In this document: one piece after another, positions 1-5,363 of the stretch
Layout of the letters: each line of letters begins with the position of its first letter
Numbering within the stretch: position 1 is the first letter of the stretch
NCBI GenBank assembly: GCA_021815905.1
Contig: JAKAZP010000162.1
Span: forward strand, 1-6,153
Length of the DNA stretch: 6,153 nucleotides
Reading direction: 5' to 3'
Source of the DNA: Pseudomonadota bacterium
GTDB taxonomy: Bacteria; Pseudomonadota; Gammaproteobacteria; Steroidobacterales; Steroidobacteraceae
Program-made: the position numbers and the translations under genes
Notes under the pieces: generated by a model
The model's input: only the letters and a program-made list of their open reading frames with translations
Told to the model about the DNA's origin: nothing
Database searches by the model: none

Positions 1-1238
1 GGCAGGCCGTCGGTCACGAGGATGACGTACTGCTGCGCCGCGCAGCCGTTGCTCGTCGGCAGGGTGGTGGTGGTGTAGTAGTTATAGGCGCCCCTGAGGA
101 GCCCGGGCAGCGCCGATTGACCGGCGCTCGCCTTGATCTCGCCCGTGCCGGAGGAGTTGGTCTCGGGCTCGAGGTACGGGGTGAACTTGGCGATCGCCGT
201 GGAGACCGACGAGGTGGTCGGGGTGGCGCCCGCGCTCGTCATGGGCACGGCGACGTTGGCGGAGGTCGCCGACTGGCTCGCGCCGTAGCCGAAGCCGCGC
301 TCGATGTACATGGTCTGCGCCGAGTAGGGCACGAATCCGGCGTTGGTCGGCGTCGTGGCCGTGGCGCAGCCGTTGATCTCCGAGCTGTAGCTCTCCACGA
401 TGCTGCCGGGATTGGAGTTGTAGTCGGCGAGCGAATAGGCGGTGTAGGGATTCAACGGGGTCGGACCGCCGTAGGCGATGCAAACCGGGGCGACGCCCCC
501 GGCGTACAGCACGTCGTTGATGAGCGGGTCGTCGCTGCTCGCCGAGATCTGCATGTACGTCGAGGTCGAGACGCTCCCGGTGACCTTGCCGCTCGAGTCG
601 ATGGCCAAGCAGTCCGAGTACAGCGTCGGGTTCGACGAGTTCACGGACGGATAGCCGTTGCAGGGATTCAGCGCGTAGCGGTTGCCGGCGGTCTCCGTGC
701 TGGTGAACACGAATCCGCCCGGAGGGCTCATCTCATAGAGCCAGGTGGTGTAGCGGTCGGGACTGCCGGTCTGGTAGTCGAGCAGGGCGAAATCGGCATC
801 CGGCATGAAGTCGGTCAGCATCGCCTGGATGGATTCCTTGGCGACGTTGAGGCGGCTCGGGGAGTTGTCGACCAGATTGCCGCCGGAGGAGACCGTGTAG
901 GGCGCCGTGCCGCCCGAGCCGGCGGAGACCGGCGGCGTGAACCCGGAGGGAATGGTGTAGCTCGCCGGGGAGCTCGAGTTCTGCAGCAGCGACAGGGAAG
1001 TCCCGAGGGAGCCGGAGCCGGCCATGATGGCGCCGGAGAGATTGCCGTCCATGGACTCGGAGTTGCCGATCGCGATCACGATCTGCGGATGGGCGGGAAT
1101 CGCGATGGTCAACGGCACCTGGGCGATCGAGATGGGCGTCGGGGCCGAGGCCGCGCCGGCGATTCCCACCATTGCGCCAACCGTCAGACCGACGAGCCAG
1201 ACGAGCGCGCGCCGGGATGTCGACTTGTGTGAGGGCAT
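1..1238 (-). CDS. pilY1: PilY1, type IV pilus tip-associated protein (N-terminal part, runs off the window)
   Basis: Open frame of 412 codons from ATG at 1238 down to the window edge with no stop, so the C-terminal part (normally a beta-propeller with a calcium site) lies outside. PilY1 acts outside the cell or at the pilus tip in adhesion, surface sensing and control of extension and retraction. The start has an AGAGG-type ribosome site at 1249-1254 with a 10-nt spacer. Residues 1-32 look like a Sec signal peptide: RR at 9-10, hydrophobic 11-29, small residues AASA at 29-32. A von Willebrand A-like domain follows: strand PQIVIAIG (51-58), MIDAS-like NSESM (59-63), helix RLNVAKESIQAML (129-141), strand ADFALLDY (148-155), and strand VILVTDG (405-411) supplying the TD pair. 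A large Ser/Thr/Gly-rich insertion with several cysteines lies between. Oddity: the first MIDAS Asp is replaced by Gly58. It starts 14 nt after pilX and is the last operon gene visible. The assignment rests on the domain plus its place behind four minor pilins. Confidence 0.93.
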   Translation of the reverse strand, partial: MPSHKSTSRRALVWLVGLTVGAMVGIAGAASAPTPISIAQVPLTIAIPAHPQIVIAIGNSESMDGNLSGAIMAGSGSLGTSLSLLQNSSSPASYTIPSGFTPPVSAGSGGTAPYTVSSGGNLVDNSPSRLNVAKESIQAMLTDFMPDADFALLDYQTGSPDRYTTWLYEMSPPGGFVFTSTETAGNRYALNPCNGYPSVNSSNPTLYSDCLAIDSSGKVTGSVSTSTYMQISASSDDPLINDVLYAGGVAPVCIAYGGPTPLNPYTAYSLADYNSNPGSIVESYSSEINGCATATTPTNAGFVPYSAQTMYIERGFGYGASQSATSANVAVPMTSAGATPTTSSVSTAIAKFTPYLEPETNSSGTGEIKASAGQSALPGLLRGAYNYYTTTTLPTSNGCAAQQYVILVTDGL

Positions 1239-1252
1239 GGTAGGTGGACCTC

Positions 1253-1855
1253 TCATAGCGGGGGCATCGAGGAAACGATGCTCTGGAGTGTCACGCTGGA
1301 GCTGCTGTCGCCGCCCTCGGCATGGGCCGTCACGCGGTAGACGTCCCACTGCGCATCGGCGTTGTATCCGCTGCTGGAAAGCGGGGAGCCGGGGCCGGCC
1401 ACCGGGGGCAGCCGCTCGATGATGATCTGCGCCGGGCTCGGCGATGCCGGCATGGCCCCGAGCACCGGGCCATCGTACGCCATCGAGTTGGCTCCGGGCG
1501 CGCTCCAGTTGATGGTGTCGGCGATGCTGCCCGGGGTCGAGCCCTGCAGCTCGGAGGCGAGGTTGAACAGGCCGTTGGTGCCGGCGATGAAGTCCGCCTC
1601 GCTGTGCATCGGGATGAGCGCCTCGCCCTCGCGCAGGGCGGCTTCGGCGGCCTGAAGGGCGATCTGATGGTTGTCGTCGTTGCGCGCCATGCCTTCCTGG
1701 GCGGTCTGCAGCCGCGCGGCCGTGATGCCGATCAGTGTCAGGATGAGGAGCAGGATGAGCGCGACGACCAGCACGACGCCGCGACTCCCGCGGCGCCCGG
1801 GATACGAGGCGCGCAGGCTCCGCCGGAGTGTCCGCTTGCGGTCAATGTAGGGCAT
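1253..1855 (-). CDS. pilX: PilX, type IV pilus minor pilin
   Basis: Protein of 200 residues. The N-terminus is a basic leader ending RRGSRG (21-26), then a hydrophobic helix VVLVVALILLLILTLIGI (27-44), then the PilX signature of an amphipathic helix with AARLQTAQEGMARNDDN and LQAAEAALREGE (about 46-78). The C-terminus WDVYRVTAHAEG (positions about 168-179) followed by the SVTLQSIV strand is typical of the family. Cleavage by prepilin peptidase PilD would fall after Gly26. Position +5 of the mature protein is Val31, not the usual Glu; loss of Glu5 is known in tip-type subunits such as GspK. PilX belongs to the minor-pilin priming and tip complex with PilV, PilW and PilY1 in the inner membrane. 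The ATG at 1855 lies inside the end of pilW (14-nt overlap) with only a weak ribosome site, suggesting translational coupling. The N-terminal PilX signature makes the family call secure; the precise start is a little less sure. Confidence 0.92.
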   Translation of the reverse strand: MPYIDRKRTLRRSLRASYPGRRGSRGVVLVVALILLLILTLIGITAARLQTAQEGMARNDDNHQIALQAAEAALREGEALIPMHSEADFIAGTNGLFNLASELQGSTPGSIADTINWSAPGANSMAYDGPVLGAMPASPSPAQIIIERLPPVAGPGSPLSSSGYNADAQWDVYRVTAHAEGGDSSSSVTLQSIVSSMPPL

Positions 1856-2942
1856 CGCGCAACCCGATGGTTTTCTCGAACACCCGGCGCAGGCGCGTGT
1901 CCTGCGGCGCGGTGACTTCCGTGCCGAGGAGGTCGAAGGTCTGGGCGGTCGCCGGCGCGGCCACCGAGCCCGGGGGGCTCGCGACCAGCACGGCGATCTC
2001 GAGGCTCTCCACGGAGCTGAAATCCGGCACCTGGTCGGCGGTCACGTACGCGATGCCCCCGCCGGAGCTGATTCCGTAGAGGATCTGCATGTTCTCGACG
2101 TCCTCCACCACTTCCGAGTCCGTGAAGACGTTCGTGCCCACCATGCCGTTCTGCAGCGTGAGCTCGCGGAGCGCGGAGTCGCCGTCATCGCCCATGCCGA
2201 TGTAGAAGATCGTGGTCGTCAGGGGATAGACCAGCGCGCCGGTCGAGAACCCGACCGGGAGGCTGGTGGTGGTATCGCCCGGGGAGCCGCCGACGCCCGC
2301 GAACGAGACGGTCGCCGGCGAGCTGCCGGTCACGGCGCCGATCTGGAAGGGCACCGCCTTGGTGCAGTCCGACACGACCGCGAGCTGGGTCTGCTGGAGA
2401 CTCCCGGCGCTCGAGACGGTGAGACTGCCGGCGCCGGCGGTGGCATCCGCCGTCGTGTAGACCGGAGTCGATTGCGGCAGGCTCGAGCGCAGGACGAGGA
2501 TGTCGCTCCCCTGGATCTGCTTGCCGGTGGCGGCGGTGAAGGCGGCATCGAGGGTCGGGGTCCAGTTGGCGACGCCCGCGCCATCGGTGGGGATCGCGGG
2601 CAGCGTCACGGTGTCGCCCGGGGAGGTGGCCGCCGCCTCGTAGCCGCCGACGCCGTAGCGGAAGTCGAACGCGAGCGGAGTGCCGCTCCAGTTGAGCATG
2701 GTGTTGCCGGTGGTGCCGGTCGAGGCGTAGGTGCAGCCGATGAATCCCGCCTCCCGCGCGAGCCCCGAGATCGAATCGAGCGCGAAGCGGCCCTCGTCGG
2801 CGAGCGCCGCGACGCCCGAGGTTTCCTGGTAGGCCGAGCGCGATCCGACGAACACGGAGATGAGTGCGGCGCTGAGGAGGAGCGCCAGGACGACCGCCAC
2901 CATGAGCTCGATCAGCGAGAAGCCGGCGTTCGCGCGCTTCAC
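1842..2942 (-). CDS. pilW: PilW, type IV pilus minor pilin
   Basis: Protein of 366 residues read from GTG at 2942. This start places a short basic leader VKRANAG directly before the prepilin site, with cleavage between Gly7 and Phe8, Glu12 at mature +5, then a long hydrophobic helix to about residue 30. An in-frame ATG at 3173 would add 77 His/Arg-rich residues antisense-like in character and lying inside pilV; that extension is rejected. After the helix comes the family pattern SRSAYQ, DEGRFALDSISGLAREAGFIGC (about 34-70), then a long Thr/Ser/Gly-rich beta domain and a C-terminal section with VVEDVENMQILYGI and TRLRRVFEKTIGLRD, which are typical PilW endings. The GTG overlaps the pilV stop as GTGA, with GGAG about 7 nt upstream, so translation is probably coupled. 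Its role is as a minor pilin that, with PilV, PilX and PilY1, primes pilus assembly and sits at the tip. It is at the long end for the family. Confidence 0.94.
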   Translation of the reverse strand: MKRANAGFSLIELMVAVVLALLLSAALISVFVGSRSAYQETSGVAALADEGRFALDSISGLAREAGFIGCTYASTGTTGNTMLNWSGTPLAFDFRYGVGGYEAAATSPGDTVTLPAIPTDGAGVANWTPTLDAAFTAATGKQIQGSDILVLRSSLPQSTPVYTTADATAGAGSLTVSSAGSLQQTQLAVVSDCTKAVPFQIGAVTGSSPATVSFAGVGGSPGDTTTSLPVGFSTGALVYPLTTTIFYIGMGDDGDSALRELTLQNGMVGTNVFTDSEVVEDVENMQILYGISSGGGIAYVTADQVPDFSSVESLEIAVLVASPPGSVAAPATAQTFDLLGTEVTAPQDTRLRRVFEKTIGLRDALH

Positions 2943-3457
2943 AGCATGGTCTCCAGGGTGATGGAGACCGTTCCGGTGCCGGCCCCGAAGGTTTGTTGCG
3001 CGACGCTGTCGTCCCACGTGACCGTGATGGTGGCGGTGACGTCGGTGGCGCCGGTGATGGGATCGGTCACGTTGCTGGTCGTGATGGTGCCGGCGCCCGA
3101 AGGCCCGAGCCCGGTCGACAGCGCGTTCTTCCACTGCCACAGGTCGTATTCCGCCTGGGTCGCGCCGCCGCACGGGGACGCGAGGCTGCAGGCGACACCG
3201 GGGTTGGTGATCGAGGCGGAGGAGGTCACGGTGTACCCGCCCGATGCCGCCGTCGGCCGGTTCGAGCGCATGGCGTCCAGGATGGAATAGGCGAGGGAGG
3301 TTGCCTGAGTTCTCAGATAGGCGCTGTCGTTGGCGCGGGAGGACACCAGCAGGAGCTTGTCGATCCCGAGCAGCCCGATGCTGAGCACCAGCAGCGTGAC
3401 GAGCACCTCCACCAGCGAGAAGCCGTGGGAGCTGCGGGTCGTGCGGATGGCGTTCAT
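2939..3457 (-). CDS. pilV: PilV, type IV pilus minor pilin / pilus modification protein
   Basis: Protein of 172 residues. The leader MNAIRTTRSSHG ends at Gly12; PilD would cleave before Phe13. The mature N-terminus FSLVEVLVTLLVLSIGLLGI (Glu17 at +5) is the standard PilV form. Next come QATSLAYSILDAMRSNR (about 52-68), the family's helix with the MRxNR signature, a small loop with a cysteine pair (VACSLASPC), then YDLWQWKNALSTGLGPSGAGTI (about 104-125), also diagnostic, and a final ITVTWDDS strand (about 143-150). It is an inner-membrane-anchored minor pilin that joins the priming complex for pilus assembly. It begins 19 nt after the fimT stop without a clear Shine-Dalgarno sequence, and its stop overlaps the pilW start by 4 nt. 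Length and motifs match the family, so the call is firm. Confidence 0.94.
   Translation of the reverse strand: MNAIRTTRSSHGFSLVEVLVTLLVLSIGLLGIDKLLLVSSRANDSAYLRTQATSLAYSILDAMRSNRPTAASGGYTVTSSASITNPGVACSLASPCGGATQAEYDLWQWKNALSTGLGPSGAGTITTSNVTDPITGATDVTATITVTWDDSVAQQTFGAGTGTVSITLETML
2940..2942 (-). promoter_or_regulatory. GTG start codon of pilW overlapping the pilV stop
   Basis: The pilV stop TGA (2939-2941) and the pilW GTG share a GTGA overlap. A GGAG lies a few bases upstream inside the pilV end. This is the classic arrangement for re-initiation by the same ribosome and it decides the pilW start, because no ATG exists near the prepilin cleavage site. Confidence 0.75.
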
Positions 3458-3476
3458 GGGTGGCTCGGGCGGCTCG

Positions 3477-4070
3477 TCACGGACAGCTGAGCGCCAAGCC
3501 GCTCAGATTCTTGCCGACGGTCGGGGAGGAGGCGACGCTGCCCGTCAGATTCACCTGCACGAAGCGGGCGAAGCTGCCGCCCCGCTGATCGCACAGCGTG
3601 AATTTCGCCGCCGCGGCGACCATGCCCGTCGACTGGAAGGTGACGGCCGTGAGGCCGCTCGCCTCCGTCAGCGTCATGCCGCTCGCGAGGGCGGGCTCGG
3701 TCAGCATGGGGGTGGCGCCCGTTGCGCTGCTCAGCACGATCCACCCCTGCGACCAGGGGGTCGTGGTGCTGCAGCTGGTTCCATCCACCGACGGGCAGAC
3801 CGACACCGAGGCATCCTCCTTGATCGCCTCGCTCCGTGCGGCGTCGAGGCTCATGACCAGGGTGTTGGCGTCGGTCCAGTCACGGTCATTGCGCAGATAA
3901 TCCTGGAATGCGGGGACCGCCATGATGGTGAGGATCACGGCGACCGCCAGGGTGACCATCAGCTCGATGAGCGTGAAGCCGGCAGCCGCGCGCGCAGAGC
4001 CGTCGCGGGTGAACGGTGAGCCGGCCTCCCGAAGGGCCGCTGCCGGATCGCTGGATGTCAGTTGGCGCAC
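3477..4070 (-). CDS. fimT: FimT/GspH-family minor prepilin
   Basis: Protein of 197 residues from GTG at 4070; an in-frame TAG lies only seven codons upstream, so the start cannot move far. The prepilin site is AAAG-FTLIELMV, cleaved between Gly31 and Phe32 with Glu36 at +5. The leader of 31 residues is long for this class. The hydrophobic helix spans about 32-52 and is followed by the GspH pattern DAARSEAIKEDASVSVCPS (76-94), WSQGWIVL (106-113), VTFQSTGM (143-150) and LCDQRG (159-164). Four cysteines (92, 100, 160, 196) are spaced as for two disulfides, as is usual in FimT/FimU. It is the first gene of the minor-pilin operon, the position held by fimT or fimU in pseudomonads and xanthomonads; FimU would be an equally reasonable name. 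Its role is in pilus assembly initiation, and FimT-type proteins have been linked to DNA binding in natural transformation. No strong ribosome site is seen. Confidence 0.9.
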   Translation of the reverse strand: MRQLTSSDPAAALREAGSPFTRDGSARAAAGFTLIELMVTLAVAVILTIMAVPAFQDYLRNDRDWTDANTLVMSLDAARSEAIKEDASVSVCPSVDGTSCSTTTPWSQGWIVLSSATGATPMLTEPALASGMTLTEASGLTAVTFQSTGMVAAAAKFTLCDQRGGSFARFVQVNLTGSVASSPTVGKNLSGLALSCP

Positions 4071-4130
4071 TGCTCGGAGTTCTGCAACCTACGGTGCGGC
4101 GGACTGTACCGGAACGGCAGCTTGGCTTCT

Positions 4131-4144
4131 TGCGACATGCGACA
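4131..4144. repeat. Perfect tandem heptamer TGCGACA x2 upstream of fimT
   Basis: Two adjacent copies of TGCGACA lie about 60-75 nt upstream of the fimT start (read as TGTCGCA twice on the minus strand). The core TGTCGC also appears on the plus strand at 4419-4424, close to the other divergent gene. Tandem heptamers at this distance are a common layout for regulator binding sites, but no regulator is identified and chance cannot be ruled out. Confidence 0.4.
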
Positions 4145-4264
4145 GTAATCCGCGCCCTTCCGACCGGCGGCAACGGGCAGCCGATGAGCGGAAGGCGGGA
4201 GTGTGTGCCGGTTCTCGTTATCCGGTCGTGCCCGCAAGCGGCCCCGGGAAGCGGCCGCTCCCCG

Positions 4265-4302
4265 CCGGATCGGTGCCGGGCGAGCGGTTGCCCGATCGCC
4301 GG
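4265..4302. repeat. GC-rich imperfect inverted repeat (hairpin)
   Basis: An inner stem CGGGC (4277-4281) pairs with GCCCG (4290-4294) across an 8-nt loop. Outside it CCGG (4265-4268) can pair with CCGG (4299-4302), with mismatched bases between. No T-run follows on either strand, so it is not a standard terminator; it may be a leader structure or chance in GC-rich DNA. Confidence 0.3.
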
Positions 4303-4397
4303 AAGTCGACGGGACGGGGCGAGGCGCTCCAGGCGTCGGGTCCGACCAGAGGAGCGGACTCGTATCCGTAGTTGCCGCACACCCCGGGTTGCGCGCG

Positions 4398-4421
4398 CGG
4401 ACGTACGTTTTGTCCGTATGT
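4398..4421. promoter_or_regulatory. Palindromic cluster, possible operator
   Basis: The segment combines an inverted repeat CGGAC (4398-4402) / GTCCG (4412-4416), a perfect 8-base palindrome ACGTACGT (4401-4408) and a direct near-repeat CGTACGT / CGTATGT 13 nt apart. It is AT-richer than its surroundings and lies about 60-85 nt before the plus-strand start, a reasonable place for a promoter or operator. No sigma-70 boxes could be fitted. Confidence 0.3.
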
Positions 4422-4469
4422 CGCGCCGCGCGCGCCTGGCGCAGTCTCCCTGCAGGTTACGATGAAGTT

Positions 4470-4477
4470 GGGGAGAG
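4470..4477 (+). promoter_or_regulatory. Ribosome binding site of the acidic small protein
   Basis: GGGGAGAG with core GGAG at 4472-4475, six bases before the ATG at 4482. It supports that ATG over a start at 4203 in the same frame, which would add 93 arginine-rich residues with no family character. Confidence 0.75.
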
Positions 4478-4481
4478 TCGC

Positions 4482-4901
4482 ATGAACTCGGGTGTGGGCC
4501 GCGCACGAATCGGTCAGTGGTATACGCGCTTGGACAAGGGCGAGACGTTTCAGGTCATCGGATTCGACGAGAGCTCTCGGACGATCGAGATTCAGGCCTT
4601 CGACGGCGATCTGGACGAGATCGATCTCGATGCGTGGTACACCCTGCCGCTTGCGCTTGGCGAGCCGCCCGAGGACTGGACCGGTCCGGTGGACGACATC
4701 GAGACCGACGATCTCGGCTACTCCGAAACGGAAATGAGCGAGGCCGACTGGGCCGAGCCGCTGCAGCCGCTGAGATCCGACCAGCCGAAGGAGGCGTGGC
4801 AGGACACGACGGCGGAGGATGAGCGCGACGCGGAAGGCGAGGGCGTCTCGCTCGAGCCTCTGGCGCTCGATGATCCGATGGCCGCGTTCCGGCTGAGTTG
4901 A
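4482..4901 (+). CDS. Small acidic protein of unknown function (DUF6763-like)
   Basis: Protein of 139 residues with an excellent ribosome site. The N-terminal half forms a compact domain: IGQWYTRLDKGETFQVIGFD (10-29), SRTIEIQAFDGDLDEIDLDAWY (32-53), then PPEDWTGPVDDIETDDLGYSETEM (62-85) and a short tryptophan-containing link EADWAEPL (87-94). This pattern of alternating strands (an SH3/Tudor-like small barrel would fit, by inference) and the DWTGP...DLGYSET block matches my memory of a gammaproteobacterial family catalogued as DUF6763; that assignment was not checked. The second half (95-139) is Asp/Glu-rich and looks disordered. No signal peptide, membrane segment or catalytic motif is visible, so it is probably cytoplasmic; the function is unknown. 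It is transcribed away from the pilus operon and followed 13 nt later by a candidate small membrane protein. Confidence 0.85.
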   Translation: MNSGVGRARIGQWYTRLDKGETFQVIGFDESSRTIEIQAFDGDLDEIDLDAWYTLPLALGEPPEDWTGPVDDIETDDLGYSETEMSEADWAEPLQPLRSDQPKEAWQDTTAEDERDAEGEGVSLEPLALDDPMAAFRLS

Positions 4902-4914
4902 GAGTGGGATCATC

Positions 4915-5007
4915 ATGCGAGCCCATGTCCGGCACCTCGCGGTGGCGCTCATCCTGGCGCTGATCCTGATCGCACTCGCCACGGTCGCGGCACGAGTTTT
5001 CGGCTGA
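4915..5007 (+). CDS. Candidate 30-residue single-span membrane protein
   Basis: ATG at 4915, TGA at 5005-5007, 30 residues. The sequence is a basic start (MRAHVRH), a continuous hydrophobic segment LAVALILALILIALATVA (8-25) and a short end AARVFG with one Arg. That is the layout of a small bitopic membrane protein with the N-terminus inside. It starts 13 nt after the stop of the preceding gene, and the stop codon itself runs into a GAGAGTGGG purine tract (4900-4908) that could act as ribosome site with a 6-nt spacer. The arrangement suggests a two-gene operon. It is too short for routine gene calling and I recognise no family. The main doubt is that hydrophobic 30-codon frames arise by chance in GC-rich DNA. 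Confidence 0.5.
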   Translation: MRAHVRHLAVALILALILIALATVAARVFG

Positions 5008-5008
5008 G

Positions 5009-5231
5009 GCTGTCGCTATCAGCGGGTGCCCTGGCGACGAGGGCCACACGGGCGATGCTGCGAAGACGGGCGTCGGCATCCGCCCGCAGGGGCAGCACGA
5101 GAACGATCAGTGAAACGCGGGCTTCGCGCGAGATGACGAGCGAGCCGCCGCTGCCGCCGTGAGGGGTCGCAGCGATCGGACGGCGAAGCGCGGAGGTGCT
5201 CGAGCCGATCGCTGGACAAACGCCGCGCGCC
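5009..5231 (-). pseudogene. Possible decayed fragment of a LuxR-type transcriptional regulator
   Basis: One minus-strand frame (5191 down to 5009) reads ALRRPIAATPHGGSGG, SLVISREARVSLIVLVLPLR, ADADARLRSIARVALVAR. This resembles the segment between the PAS-like region and the helix-turn-helix in many proteobacterial LuxR regulators, where an ALRRAI-AA-GG-G-L-I-R motif is followed by a LVLVAPL-type strand and a final hydrophobic strand. Upstream, a different frame (5231-5187) reads GARRLSSDRLEHLRA, which would join naturally to it if a single base were changed near 5187-5192. The upstream PAS domain and the downstream DNA-binding domain are missing; after 5009 the similarity stops. Codon choice fits coding DNA in this genome. 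The match is from memory of the family pattern only, and a shadow of non-coding sequence is possible. Confidence 0.33.
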
Positions 5232-5243
5232 GAGCGGCGCGCG
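5224..5243. repeat. Perfect 8-bp GC hairpin
   Basis: CGCGCGCC and GGCGCGCG flank a GAGC loop. There is no following T-run on either strand, so it is not a canonical intrinsic terminator. It lies about 220 nt after the small membrane protein and 120 nt before the protease gene and could help separate the two transcription units. Confidence 0.35.
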
Positions 5244-5363
5244 AATGTTGCCCGGGACCGCGGCGGGCTGCATCGGCCATCTGGCTGATGAGGAGGATCT
5301 GGACAAGGCGGGCGCGGCGGGGCATAAGGCCGGAGTCCACCGGAACAGTGAGAGTCAGGACTT

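Larger units (their letters stand above)
4071..4481. other. Divergent intergenic region between the pilus operon and the plus-strand genes
   Basis: The 411 nt contain no credible gene: the open frames here translate to arginine-rich, low-complexity peptides typical of non-coding frames in GC-rich DNA. Promoters for both directions must lie here or nearby, but I find no convincing -35/-10 pair and no GG-N10-GC sigma-54 element. On the minus strand a TACAGT hexamer sits about 40 nt before fimT without a matching -35. Notable structures are a tandem heptamer (4131-4144), a hairpin (4265-4302) and a palindrome cluster (4398-4421). Confidence 0.6.
5008..5363. other. Gene gap before the CPBP protease
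   Basis: The 356 nt hold no intact gene on either strand. The left part (about 5009-5231) shows a minus-strand coding-like trace annotated separately as a possible LuxR-type remnant. Next come a strong GC hairpin (5224-5243) and about 100 nt leading into the protease gene, where I see no recognisable promoter boxes. Confidence 0.5.

Noticed and set aside
63..75. GGTGGTGGTGGT triplet run as a microsatellite
   Set aside because: It encodes four threonines within the Thr/Ser-rich part of PilY1 and is too short to suggest phase variation.
117..1232. 371-residue plus-strand open frame opposite pilY1
   Set aside because: Arg/Gly/His/Val-rich composition without domains; it is the antisense shadow of pilY1, whose own reading frame has clear domain structure.
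2943..3173. 77-residue upstream extension of pilW
   Set aside because: It overlaps pilV completely, is His/Arg-rich, and would bury the prepilin leader; the GTG at 2942 gives a normal short leader and a coupled overlap.
4080..4200. Sigma-54 or sigma-70 promoter for the pilus operon
   Set aside because: No GG-N10-GC pair was found, and the best -10-like hexamer (TACAGT on the minus strand) has no -35 at 16-18 nt.
4203..4481. 93-residue N-terminal extension of the acidic protein
   Set aside because: Arginine-rich and domain-free, with no ribosome site at 4203, while the ATG at 4482 has an excellent one.
4462..4485. Seven-codon mini-frame ending in an ATGA overlap with the acidic-protein start
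   Set aside because: It contains the ribosome site of the real gene and has none of its own; too short to separate from chance.
3886..4506. 206-residue minus-strand frame across the divergent region
   Set aside because: Arg/Pro/Ser-rich throughout, overlaps the fimT 5' end in another frame, and shows no motif.
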